DNA of 6,445 bases from Desulfitobacterium_A sp035539115 (GTDB taxonomy: Bacteria; Bacillota; Desulfitobacteriia; Desulfitobacteriales; Desulfitobacteriaceae), in NCBI RefSeq assembly GCF_035539115.1, contig NZ_DATLJA010000066.1, forward strand, positions 1 through 6,445. Direction: 5' to 3'. Positions 1 to 6,029 of the stretch are shown here, piece by piece. How positions within the stretch are numbered: position 1 is the first letter of the stretch; every line of letters begins with the position of its first letter. Position numbers and translations under genes: made by a program. The notes below the pieces were generated by a model, which was given only the letters and a program-made list of their open reading frames with translations, did not search any database and was not told the DNA's origin.

Positions 1-235
1 ATTTTAGTGAAACGATCGTCAAGATTCCCATGGCAATGCAACTTAAAAAGGTAAACACTTCAATCGCCCTTGTGGTTGAAAGGATCTTTTCCTTAACCTT
101 TCGTTCTTTTATAGTGGAAAGATCGGTTTTCGTTTTAAGACGGGATAGCTTGGGTAACGCTTTTTAAAAAACATGTCCCCAGAAAATTAGTGCATGAATG
201 CACAGCTTTTTGTTATACAGGAAAGTATATAATTT
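1..235 (-). pseudogene. Degraded C-terminal remnant of a DDE-type transposase
   Basis: Reading the minus strand from about position 235 to the left edge gives one frame with the feel of a transposase C-terminus. It contains a Phe-Trp pair (about 179-184), then KALPKLSRLKTKTDL, a Lys/Glu-rich linker, and a hydrophobic end TFLSCIAMGILTIVSLK that runs off the window. The order 'FW ... LPKLSR ... AIE ... AMGIL..SLK' resembles the C-termini of IS4-like clostridial transposases as I remember them; the exact IS family is not certain. The frame is broken by a TAA at 164-166 just before KALPKL and closed by a TAG at 236-238. No start, catalytic DDE segment or terminal inverted repeat is visible, so it is a dead fragment. 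An overlapping plus-strand frame open from 3 to 167 is judged a shadow. Confidence 0.55.
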
Positions 236-370
236 CTAGACTTGTGGATAACGATATAAGTGCGTGCGGGAAGTTGAAGCGGGGATAGAATGTGGCGAGC
301 TAGCAGGATGGACTGTGGAAATACTATCTTTTGCGTAGGATGGTATCTCAAAACACACTGAAAATTAGGT

Positions 371-910
371 TTACTCAAAATTGATCTCACTTGTTTGTTT
401 TAACTGAACAAACCGTCCCCCCAATATTCCATTGTGATGTTTGACGATTTGTGGAGCGGTAAGTATTTCATTATCGAATGTGCTATGGGCATCCTCTACA
501 AGAATCGAATCGTAGCCCATGCTAAATGCCCGTCTACATGTTGTATCAACACAGAATTCGGTCTGGCATCCTACAATAACCAACTTGCTTATGAATTTTT
601 TCTGAAGCTCTTCATGTAATAAAGTTTGATGGAAGGAATCTGGAGTTCGTTTAAATACTACTACTTCATTTCCCAATGGTTTTATTCTGGGGTCAATTTC
701 CCAGGTAGGCTTCCCCTTGCCGAATAACCCTTCATCAGATCCAATATGTTGAACAAAGAATACAGGAGTTTTTGTAGACCTAGCCCTATCTAATAAGTAG
801 CTAATATTTTCTATCAACTTGTCTCCATTGTGCAAAGGTAAATCTGGGGCTGAAAACATCGCGACTTGGACGTCGATAATGACTAATCCAGTATTGTTCA
901 TCTCTTTCAT
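371..910 (-). CDS. Isochorismatase-family cysteine hydrolase
   Basis: Predicted cytosolic single-domain hydrolase of the isochorismatase-like superfamily (nicotinamidases, N-carbamoylsarcosine amidases and related amide hydrolases), which use an Asp-Lys-Cys triad. The 179-aa length is typical. Counting from the ATG at 910, the triad is Asp13 in the strand LVIIDVQ, Lys87 in VVVFKRTPDSF, and Cys120 in the signature VGCQTEFCVDTT. The C-terminal HHNGILGGRF is also usual for the family. I start at the ATG at 910 because AAGGGTGG lies 8 bases upstream; an in-frame GTG at 922 would add four residues but would put the start on that site. The substrate cannot be deduced, and no biosynthetic partner is adjacent. 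It stands alone downstream of a gene-poor stretch, and no clear promoter or terminator was found. The gene looks intact. Confidence 0.93.
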   Translation of the reverse strand: MKEMNNTGLVIIDVQVAMFSAPDLPLHNGDKLIENISYLLDRARSTKTPVFFVQHIGSDEGLFGKGKPTWEIDPRIKPLGNEVVVFKRTPDSFHQTLLHEELQKKFISKLVIVGCQTEFCVDTTCRRAFSMGYDSILVEDAHSTFDNEILTAPQIVKHHNGILGGRFVQLKQTSEINFE

Positions 911-933
911 TTTTTCTACCACCCTTATCGTTT

Positions 934-1125
934 CTAGTTAAATTTACGCGACATCTTTAGTGTTACTTCAGAGATGCCGCTCACCCCAAGACCCACGTAT
1001 CGTGAGAGGAGTTCTCGAAATCCCCAGATAATTCGCTTCAAGAAGTACCTTCCACACCTTTCCTTCAATTCCTCCCAAGATTGCGGAAATATTCCAATTA
1101 AAAGCAAAAAGGTCAGAACGTCCAA
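934..1125 (-). CDS. Doubtful small ORF upstream of the hydrolase
   Basis: A minus-strand frame is open from a TAG at 1177-1179 to a TAG at 934-936, 80 codons in all. The only candidate start is TTG at 1123-1125, which would give 63 aa with no recognisable Shine-Dalgarno. The product would begin with a hydrophobic stretch (DVLTFLLLIGIF) followed by a basic, aromatic-rich region (KERCGRYFLKRIIWGFREL). I recognise no family. The first codons overlap the predicted terminator at 1096-1139, which argues against translation, although the stop lies only 23 bases before the hydrolase start. It may be a decayed gene or a leader of the hydrolase transcript. Kept as a low-confidence entry. Confidence 0.2.
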   Translation of the reverse strand: MDVLTFLLLIGIFPQSWEELKERCGRYFLKRIIWGFRELLSRYVGLGVSGISEVTLKMSRKFN

Positions 1126-1139
1126 AAAACGATCTGACC
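1096..1139 (-). terminator. Rho-independent terminator with no clear upstream gene
   Basis: On the minus strand the arm GGTCAGATCGT (1129-1139), a 7-base loop TTTTTGG and the arm ACGTTCTGACC (1111-1121) form an 11-bp stem with one internal mismatch. It is followed directly by TTTTTGCTTTT. Stem plus U-tract is the classical intrinsic-terminator layout for leftward transcription. On the plus strand the stem is not followed by a T-run. No intact gene ends just upstream, so the terminated transcript is unknown. Confidence 0.6.
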
Positions 1140-1557
1140 ATTCATCTTCATTATTTACTTGTTCATGGCTCCCTTTCTATGGAGTTCATTCCTCTACAGC
1201 AAAAATTACCAACAACATTGGCAACATTTACATACTGACAGCATGTTCCGTGAGCGTAGCTAGTCCTATTAAATCGTTACACGATTTACGTTTAAACCCG
1301 CAAACCCTTTCTACAAAAGGATTCTAGCTGTGCTTCTTTACAAGACTTACCACGGTCTCAACGTGCGTGGACGCTTAGCAATGTCGTAAAGTGTCTCGAT
1401 AGAAAACACATTAAGGCTGAACAAAGTCGGTTGAGAAAATAGTTGACAAATTTACGGTTATATGCATGGGCAAATTTCCGGTCAGGCAACTTTCAACTAT
1501 GTCCCTAGGAGAATTTTGGTGATGCTTCGAATTGTTAAGTCAGTTCCTTTCCATTTT
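1140..1557. other. Gene-poor spacer with short hairpins
   Basis: No convincing intact gene is visible in about 420 bases. A perfect 8-bp hairpin with a 3-base loop lies at 1270-1288 (TAAATCGT/TAC/ACGATTTA). On the minus strand a short frame between stops (1324-1374) reads HVETVVSLVKK, recalling the C-terminal 'HVETVVLL' signature of RlmD/TrmA-type RNA uracil methyltransferases. A plus-strand TTGACA at 1442-1447 has no good -10 partner. The region may be decayed coding sequence or may encode a small RNA that ends at the 1096-1139 terminator. Confidence 0.4.
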
Positions 1558-1800
1558 TTATTGAAAGTATATAATTGCACTAGCTAATAATAAAATTGCT
1601 ATGGGTGCAACGAATCTGCCAATGATCATTATTCCTAGAATGGAAACCATTAATAAGACACAAGCAATTACCCAAACCAGAATAGTAATTCTTTTCCATA
1701 CCGCAATCGCTCCAATACATGAAAGGAAAAATACGGCCACCGGCCAAAATATCGTCCAAAATATTACTACTTTTGAACCATGTTTAAATGCAAATTCCAA
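1558..1800 (-). CDS. Small multi-pass membrane protein, possibly part of a broken gene
   Basis: The 80-codon ORF is almost entirely hydrophobic, with about three membrane segments: roughly residues 11-35 (starting VVIFWTIFWPVAVFF), 37-59 (ITILVWVIACVLL) and 62-79 (FVAPIAILLLASAII). A short charged turn, WKR, separates the first two. The family is not recognised. The listed start is TTG at 1798-1800, but it has no Shine-Dalgarno, and the same frame stays open upstream for nine more codons to the TAA at 1828-1830 that ends the 40-aa ORF. It is therefore either translated by coupling or reinitiation after the 40-aa gene, or it is the 3' part of one ~130-codon membrane-protein gene split by a nonsense codon. 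The composition looks genuinely coding; the start is uncertain. Confidence 0.5.
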   Translation of the reverse strand: MEFAFKHGSKVVIFWTIFWPVAVFFLSCIGAIAVWKRITILVWVIACVLLMVSILGIMIIGRFVAPIAILLLASAIIYFQ

Positions 1801-1827
1801 TGCCGTAACTTTTATGGTTGTGCTTAT

Positions 1828-1950
1828 TTAGGGCGCGCTTGATTCCGATGTTGCACCAGTATACTTCATTCCAAACAACATTTGATATGCAGATATTGCT
1901 GAAATTAACGGAGTAATCATCCCAAGAACCTTACCAACTTTCGCCAACAT
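1828..1950 (-). CDS. 40-aa hydrophobic mini-protein with a strong RBS
   Basis: ATG at 1948-1950 is preceded by AGGAGG with 7 bases of spacing, one of the best ribosome binding sites in the window. The 40-codon product starts MLAKVGKVLGMITPLISAIS, has one predicted membrane-spanning segment (about residues 8-28) with two lysines before it, and ends in a polar tail (GATSESSAP). It lies 60 bases downstream of the TIGR01777 gene with no terminator between them, so cotranscription is likely. The TAA stop is in frame with the following 80-codon membrane ORF. It may be a genuine small membrane protein or the truncated N-terminus of a larger four-pass protein. I do not recognise a family. Confidence 0.6.
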   Translation of the reverse strand: MLAKVGKVLGMITPLISAISAYQMLFGMKYTGATSESSAP

Positions 1951-1963
1951 GTTAACTCCTCCT
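1951..1963 (-). promoter_or_regulatory. Ribosome binding site of the 40-aa ORF
   Basis: On the minus strand AGGAGG followed by AGTTAAC leads directly into the ATG at 1950. This near-perfect Shine-Dalgarno is the main evidence that the 40-aa ORF is translated, and it sets its start. Confidence 0.7.
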
Positions 1964-2010
1964 AGACTTCGTAAACAAAACATGGTACGAATACCGCCCA
2001 ATATGCTGGT

Positions 2011-2934
2011 TTAAACATCGTCCGTTTTCTTCAAAACATCTATTAATGCAGATTCTAACTTAAGAAACCGAAACTCATAACCAGCATCAATAGCTTTTTT
2101 CGGCACAACCCGTTGACCGTGTATTAACATTTCTGCCATTTGTCCTAATGCCAATTTCAATAAAGTTTCGGGAACCGGTAACCAAGATGGTCTATTCATA
2201 ACTTTGCCTAGCACCTTACAGAAATCTCTCATTCTTACGGACTCTGGAGCAGTTGCATTGATAGGACCGGTCAGTTCCGGGTGCTCAATTACGAACCTAA
2301 TTATACTCGTTAAATCCTGAATATGTATCCACGATAGCCATTGATTCCCTGTACCCAATGGGCCACCAATATAGAACCTGAAGGGCATTACCATTCTGTT
2401 CAGTGCCCCTTCGGTTCCCAATACAACACCAATCCTTATAGTTGCAACCCTGGTCAAATCATTTCGAACTCTATACGCTTCTTTCTCCCAATCTCTACAT
2501 ACTTGGTCCAAAAAATCTTGTCCTGCCTCTTCAACTTCAGTTATTTCCTCATCTTTATGAGGACCATAATACCCTACTGCAGAGGCGTTAATTAGAACTT
2601 TTGGTAGAATAGCATGGCTATTTATGGAAGCGACAATTGCTTTAGTAGTTCTAATCCTACTATTCAAAATCTCTCTCTTAACCGCATCCGTCCAACGATG
2701 ATTCCCGATAGATTCACCCGCTAGGTTCACAATTACGTCAACATCTTTCAACTCACTGATAGATGATAAAGGTGACTCATTTTGCCATCTAATCATCTGG
2801 ACTTTATTTTCTGCATTAGCAATAGATTTCACGCTATTTCTCGTTATGACACTCACATGATATCCATTTATCAGTAATTCATTTGTAAGATTTCGTCCAA
2901 TAAAGCCTGTCCCACCAAAGATTACTACGTTCAT
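2011..2934 (-). CDS. TIGR01777-family NAD(P)-dependent epimerase-like protein
   Basis: A 307-aa extended short-chain dehydrogenase/reductase-like protein of the TIGR01777 family (E. coli YfcH, human SDR39U1), a family without a firmly established reaction. The N-terminal Rossmann motif GGTGFIG is at residues 7-13, NLAGESI at 70-76, the active-site-region motif NASAVGYYG at 116-124, and the family block WLSWIHIQD at 199-207. A C-terminal DUF1731-like segment starting around RPSWLPVPE (249 on) reaches almost to the end. Length and motif order match a complete family member. I place the start at the ATG at 2934 because GGAGG lies 6 bases upstream and the Rossmann strand begins at once; an ATG at 2958 would add eight residues over that site. 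The 40-aa ORF follows after 60 bases. Confidence 0.93.
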   Translation of the reverse strand: MNVVIFGGTGFIGRNLTNELLINGYHVSVITRNSVKSIANAENKVQMIRWQNESPLSSISELKDVDVIVNLAGESIGNHRWTDAVKREILNSRIRTTKAIVASINSHAILPKVLINASAVGYYGPHKDEEITEVEEAGQDFLDQVCRDWEKEAYRVRNDLTRVATIRIGVVLGTEGALNRMVMPFRFYIGGPLGTGNQWLSWIHIQDLTSIIRFVIEHPELTGPINATAPESVRMRDFCKVLGKVMNRPSWLPVPETLLKLALGQMAEMLIHGQRVVPKKAIDAGYEFRFLKLESALIDVLKKTDDV

Positions 2935-2981
2935 CCTAGACCTCCAAAATAATTTCATCGTCCTATATTTCTTATTAAAGG

Positions 2982-3134
2982 CTAAACTACCCCGTATTTT
3001 TCATCATATTTTCTCAATCTCATTTTTAAGATATATGACTGAAGATTCAGCGGGCTCCAATGCCTAGATCCTTGAGCAGCCTCATAAAATTTATGCAGTC
3101 TAGGGTAATCCTTGCGAACTTTTTTTATGGGCAT
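2982..3134 (-). pseudogene. Possible gene remnant or readthrough extension after the kinase
   Basis: A coding-looking minus-strand frame ends at TAG 2982-2984. From an ATG at 3132-3134 it encodes 50 aa beginning MPIKKVRKDYPRLHKFYEAA, basic and aromatic-rich with no membrane segment. That ATG has no Shine-Dalgarno at usable distance. The frame is open further upstream through IFLGGCCLSKQN, with a Cys pair, right back to the TAG that ends the kinase, and it is the same reading frame as the kinase. It could be the tail of a decayed gene, a UAG-readthrough extension of the kinase, or chance. The Cys pair followed by a basic 'DYP' helix faintly recalls tails of PAPS-reductase-like proteins, but this is not a real identification. 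Confidence 0.35.
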
Positions 3135-3170
3135 ATTCTGTTTAGATAAGCAGCACCCTCCCAGAAATAT

Positions 3171-3914
3171 CTAATACCTACTTATGCTAAAAGCCCTAAT
3201 AAAGTCCGTTTTAATATCATTTATATTTTCATAGACAAATTCCAGGCCAAGCAACTTTCTTAAAAATAGTTGCTGTTCCGATGTCAACGATAATTCTTCG
3301 TACCATGGTAATTTTTTAGGCCATGGCAGTTGTTTATTCTTTTCTTTTTTTTCATAAGAAGAGTAAATTAAATACAGCAAAAAATCCCCTAAATAAGAGA
3401 AATCCAAATCATATCTATATGTTTTATCCGCCCATCTCGCCAGCCCAAAATCAATAAGGCATACCTTTCCTTGATACATCAGAACATTTGGTATTCTTAT
3501 ATCTCGATGGACAACACCGTTCTCATGAAGATATTGAATAATATTGATAAGCTGAAGTCCTGTGTGAAATACTTCTCTCCTCGTAAATTTATAGTTATGC
3601 TTAAAAAGCAGCTCCTTTACGGTACAGCCATTTTTATACTCCAAAACAAACCCATAAAACCTTTTTTCATTGACAACCCCTAAAAACGCAGGGATTCGTT
3701 TATCCTTAAGCTTTGAAAGGATTACTGCTTCATCGATGCAATTTGGTAATTCTTTTTGTCCTAAACTTGTTTTATACTTCTTAATTACAACTTTATTGCC
3801 GCTTTCGGACCTGGCCAAAAAACACAATCCATATCTGCCTTCACCAAGAAGTCTATCAATCGTATATTGGCTGAACTTCTTACCCGCATATTTGAGAGTC
3901 CTGTAAAACCTCAT
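3171..3914 (-). CDS. Serine/threonine protein kinase
   Basis: Cytosolic Hanks-type protein kinase of 247 aa, a bare kinase domain without membrane segment or PASTA repeats. Motifs in order: glycine loop GEGRYG (24-29), ATP-binding Lys45 in VVIKK, a probable helix-C Glu62, hinge LEYKNG (91-96), catalytic loop HRDIRIPN (136-143) with Asp138 and Asn143, and metal-binding DFG (155-157). The catalytic-loop Lys of the usual HRDLKxxN is replaced by Arg140. All other core residues are present, so activity is likely. The C-terminal LPWYEELSLTSEQQLFLRKLLG fits the short kinases of Bacillus and clostridia as I recall them. It starts 4 bases after the stop of the zinc-ribbon gene, with a weak Shine-Dalgarno, suggesting translational coupling. 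The stop is TAG and the frame stays open beyond it. Confidence 0.9.
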   Translation of the reverse strand: MRFYRTLKYAGKKFSQYTIDRLLGEGRYGLCFLARSESGNKVVIKKYKTSLGQKELPNCIDEAVILSKLKDKRIPAFLGVVNEKRFYGFVLEYKNGCTVKELLFKHNYKFTRREVFHTGLQLINIIQYLHENGVVHRDIRIPNVLMYQGKVCLIDFGLARWADKTYRYDLDFSYLGDFLLYLIYSSYEKKEKNKQLPWPKKLPWYEELSLTSEQQLFLRKLLGLEFVYENINDIKTDFIRAFSISRY

Positions 3915-3918
3915 AGGA

Positions 3919-4287
3919 CTACCCGTTCAGTTTTGTGCCGCATTTGAAACAAAACTTTGCATCAAAAGGCACTTTTTCCCCACAATCTGTACAAAACAAA
4001 GCATCTGCAACCTTTTCACCACATTGTAAACAAAATTTTGAACCAGCAGGAATACTAGAATTGCATTTACCGCAATTTATTGAGTTTCGGTTTTCTATTG
4101 GCTGGTTTTGCATAGGTGCAGACTGATTGTGGTTATTTCCATAGTTATTATAATTACCCCCTGCCCCACTTCTCGAATCCATTATGTTTAATAAGTTCCC
4201 TAAAAAACCTTTCTTTTGATAATGCCCGCTTCCATGTGTTCCTCTTTTATAATGGTTTCCGCTTGATGATCTTGAATTAGAACCCAT
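3919..4287 (-). CDS. Double zinc-ribbon protein with a disordered Gly/Asn/Ser-rich N-terminus
   Basis: A 122-aa soluble protein. Residues 1-70 are low-complexity (Gly, Ser, Asn, His, Gln), with a short hydrophobic patch GFLGNLLNIM at 27-36. The C-terminal half carries two zinc ribbons: CGKC with SKFCLQCG (Cys72, 75, 86, 89) and CTDCG with AKFCFKCG (Cys99, 102, 113, 116). This gives two CxxC-x10-CxxC treble-clef-like sites of the DZANK/zinc-ribbon type. Such modules usually mediate protein interaction and are often joined to signalling domains. Here the partner is presumably the kinase encoded 4 bases downstream, for which this protein could be an adaptor or substrate; this is inference. The ATG has AAGGGG 8 bases upstream. 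The product ends KLNG, as expected directly after a final ribbon. Confidence 0.88.
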   Translation of the reverse strand: MGSNSRSSSGNHYKRGTHGSGHYQKKGFLGNLLNIMDSRSGAGGNYNNYGNNHNQSAPMQNQPIENRNSINCGKCNSSIPAGSKFCLQCGEKVADALFCTDCGEKVPFDAKFCFKCGTKLNG

Positions 4288-4319
4288 ATTTCATTCCCCT
4301 TTATCTATTTATTTATACT

Positions 4320-4325
4320 ATTATA
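4320..4325 (-). promoter_or_regulatory. Candidate -10 box for the zinc-ribbon/kinase operon
   Basis: On the minus strand a perfect TATAAT lies 32 bases before the zinc-ribbon ATG, in an AT-rich spacer and just upstream of that gene's Shine-Dalgarno. No good -35 hexamer lies 16-18 bases further upstream, so the call rests on position and the -10 alone. Confidence 0.35.
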
Positions 4326-4383
4326 GTTAAACAAAATCTACTAACTTTATGATTATTCCCATTTAATTTCTTGGATAGACTTC

Positions 4384-4416
4384 ATCAAATATTTATCCTT
4401 TTCATAAATATTTGAT
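4384..4416. repeat. Perfect 13-bp AT-rich inverted repeat
   Basis: ATCAAATATTTAT (4384-4396) and ATAAATATTTGAT (4404-4416) are exact reverse complements around the 7-base loop CCTTTTC. The plus strand continues with TTTTAAAC, a weak terminator-like tail; the minus strand continues with GAAGTC and no T-run. The repeat sits between the deacetylase-like gene and the zinc-ribbon/kinase operon. It could be an operator for the latter, an mRNA 3'-end hairpin of the former, or a weak terminator. Confidence 0.5.
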
Positions 4417-4475
4417 TTTAAACGAGATAAAAACCTCGGAATCTAAAAATTTAAGATTTGTTAGGAGATAAGGGG

Positions 4476-4507
4476 CATGATAGTTTACACATAAATACTA
4501 TATCATG
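4476..4507. repeat. Imperfect inverted repeat near the restored deacetylase stop
   Basis: CATGATA (4476-4482) pairs with TATCATG (4501-4507), and a further GT/AC pair forms past a 2-base bulge. It lies just beyond the TAA at 4514 that closes the frameshifted tail, so it may form the mRNA 3'-end hairpin, but no T-run follows on the minus strand. Confidence 0.25.
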
Positions 4508-4513
4508 AATGGG

Positions 4514-4648
4514 TTATTCAGTAATATGTATTCCTTCTAGAAAGGTTCTTTTGTTTTCAAATAAAATCACCGTAATTCCTTGATAATCAATAATAGTAGT
4601 CTTCCCCAACCCGAGCAATGCATCATTTTGTGTAATCCGTATAATCCG
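4514..4648 (-). pseudogene. Frameshifted original C-terminus of the deacetylase-like protein
   Basis: Directly past and overlapping the TGA of the main ORF, a second minus-strand frame reads 44 coherent residues, starting RIIRITQNDALLGLGKTTII and ending FLEGIHITE, followed by TAA at 4514-4516. The alternating hydrophobic strands (IIDYQGITVILF) look like the last beta-strands of a folded domain. The Shine-Dalgarno-less start and the position suggest this was the natural end of the upstream gene before a frameshift near 4644-4649. Restoring the frame would give about 488 aa. Confidence 0.5.
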
Positions 4649-5975
4649 GAGTAAACCATTTGATTCCAATACTCTTATTTCCACTCTTATCCGCTTTATT
4701 GCTTTTGATTTCTTCGTCAGGAATGAGCTTTAAATCCAACAATAAGGTGTACTTCTCCGGCTCGTTGACATAAAACGTCAAGCCCCGGATATCCTCCAGT
4801 GTCGGTACAGACTCGCCCAGTACAGGATCTGCGATTTTCTCAAGATTGATATAGTACTTTCCGTCGGCTTGGAGCACTTCATAGCGAATATAATGATGAA
4901 CACGTGCATAATTAAGAAGACGTTCCGTCCCTGCAACGAGAATTTTCCCTTCATCTTGATAATTTTTTAAGAGTCGCAGGGCTTGCGCATCATTGGAGTT
5001 AAAAACCTGTGCTGCATTGCCCTTACCCAGATGTTGGGCCAGAATGGTATATTTCTCAGCTTGATATAGCTCATCTAAATGCGGCTTTGTCAGTTGACGA
5101 GGAATTTCATGCGGTTCCCAGGTCCAAACTCTTTTTCCTTTCACCTCATCATAGGAATAGCGCTGAAAGCCCCAAATCTGTCGACCATCCCGTAAGGTGA
5201 GTGGATAGAGGGGATCTTCAAAGCTATATTGGACTCCCCCCGTTGAATTCCAGACAAAGCGAATCCCATTATTTAGAGTCAAATCCGTATGGTAATAAGG
5301 AGATTGTGAATTATCCCCCTGCTGATAGGCGTACAAAGTTTGGGGAAGGTAGGCTCCGAAATTTTGCGCATTTGTTTCGGTTCCATGATTGATCCATACC
5401 TTAGGCATAAAACCATTCTTTTTCATCTCCGTCCAGGCCTTATCCGCTAAATCACGCGTACATAGCAAATTCTTATCTTTGCGGCTAAAATCTCCGAACG
5501 TATGTAAGGAATCGATCCAACCCACATTAAAGTAATGTTTAATTTTATCCGCATCCTTGAATACTTGTGTATCCACACCTTGAAAATATGCCATGGAATA
5601 TGCTAAGGAATGGCCTTCGCTATCGATGAGATCACTATAATTACTGACCTGATACATCCAAGCCGAGTCCGCGATATCTAACCCCAAACCCTGCCCGTAA
5701 GGGGTTAATTCATGGGTATTTAGGAAACGATGATAATCCTCAAATTCTGCCACTGAGGTGGCATCAATATCTGAGGAGATCGCCAACATTCCGGTATAAG
5801 GGAACGGAAACTTTCTGATATTCAGTTTGAGATCAGGAGCCGGCTCCAGCGGCGGCAGCTCAACCTGTTGACTGGGTATTTTATAGATATTGGCATTAGC
5901 AGGAAAAATCATGACAAGCGTAAAAACCAAAATCGATGTAAGAATGTTGATAGTTTTTCGATTCTTAACCCGCAT
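4623..5975 (-). CDS. Secreted polysaccharide-deacetylase-like protein, C-terminally frameshifted
   Basis: A 450-aa protein exported by an N-terminal signal peptide: MRVKNRK, a hydrophobic core at residues 9-25, and a probable cleavage after PANA at 28. A short Pro-rich linker (38-48) leads into a domain opening with FPYTGMLAISSDIDAT (58-73). Its paired aspartates, together with WIDSLHTFGDF (153-163) and WINHGTETN (194-202), recall NodB-like deacetylase barrels: an Asp-Asp near the N-terminus and a metal-type His further on. The family match is by resemblance only; another carbohydrate-active barrel is possible. I choose the ATG at 5975 because GAAGGTG lies 5 bases upstream and the signal peptide begins there; an ATG at 6017 would add 14 residues. 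The last residues (DYTDYTK) are probably the product of a frameshift, since a coherent tail continues in another frame. Confidence 0.6.
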   Translation of the reverse strand: MRVKNRKTINILTSILVFTLVMIFPANANIYKIPSQQVELPPLEPAPDLKLNIRKFPFPYTGMLAISSDIDATSVAEFEDYHRFLNTHELTPYGQGLGLDIADSAWMYQVSNYSDLIDSEGHSLAYSMAYFQGVDTQVFKDADKIKHYFNVGWIDSLHTFGDFSRKDKNLLCTRDLADKAWTEMKKNGFMPKVWINHGTETNAQNFGAYLPQTLYAYQQGDNSQSPYYHTDLTLNNGIRFVWNSTGGVQYSFEDPLYPLTLRDGRQIWGFQRYSYDEVKGKRVWTWEPHEIPRQLTKPHLDELYQAEKYTILAQHLGKGNAAQVFNSNDAQALRLLKNYQDEGKILVAGTERLLNYARVHHYIRYEVLQADGKYYINLEKIADPVLGESVPTLEDIRGLTFYVNEPEKYTLLLDLKLIPDEEIKSNKADKSGNKSIGIKWFTPDYTDYTK

Positions 5976-6029
5976 GAATTCACCTTCTCTATTGACCCTT
6001 GTTAAATTTGTAATCATTATTGCATTTAT

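Noticed and set aside
3..167. Plus-strand open frame from the left edge (54 codons)
   Set aside because: It overlaps the minus-strand transposase-like frame, which has recognisable motifs; the plus-strand translation shows none.
187..390. 67-aa minus-strand ORF
   Set aside because: Its start lies inside the hydrolase's 3' end, it has no Shine-Dalgarno, and its translation resembles no protein type I know.
394..416. GTTTGTT/AACAAAC inverted repeat
   Set aside because: It lies inside the hydrolase coding sequence and has no T-run; it is probably incidental.
434..619. 61-aa plus-strand ORF and similar plus-strand ORFs opposite the other genes
   Set aside because: They are antisense shadows of well-supported minus-strand genes.
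974..1327. 117-aa plus-strand ORF
   Set aside because: It has no ribosome binding site, a Ser/Pro/Lys-rich composition without domain character, and runs antisense through the minus-strand terminator.
1442..1470. Plus-strand TTGACA as a promoter
   Set aside because: No acceptable -10 hexamer lies 16-18 bases downstream and no plus-strand gene follows.
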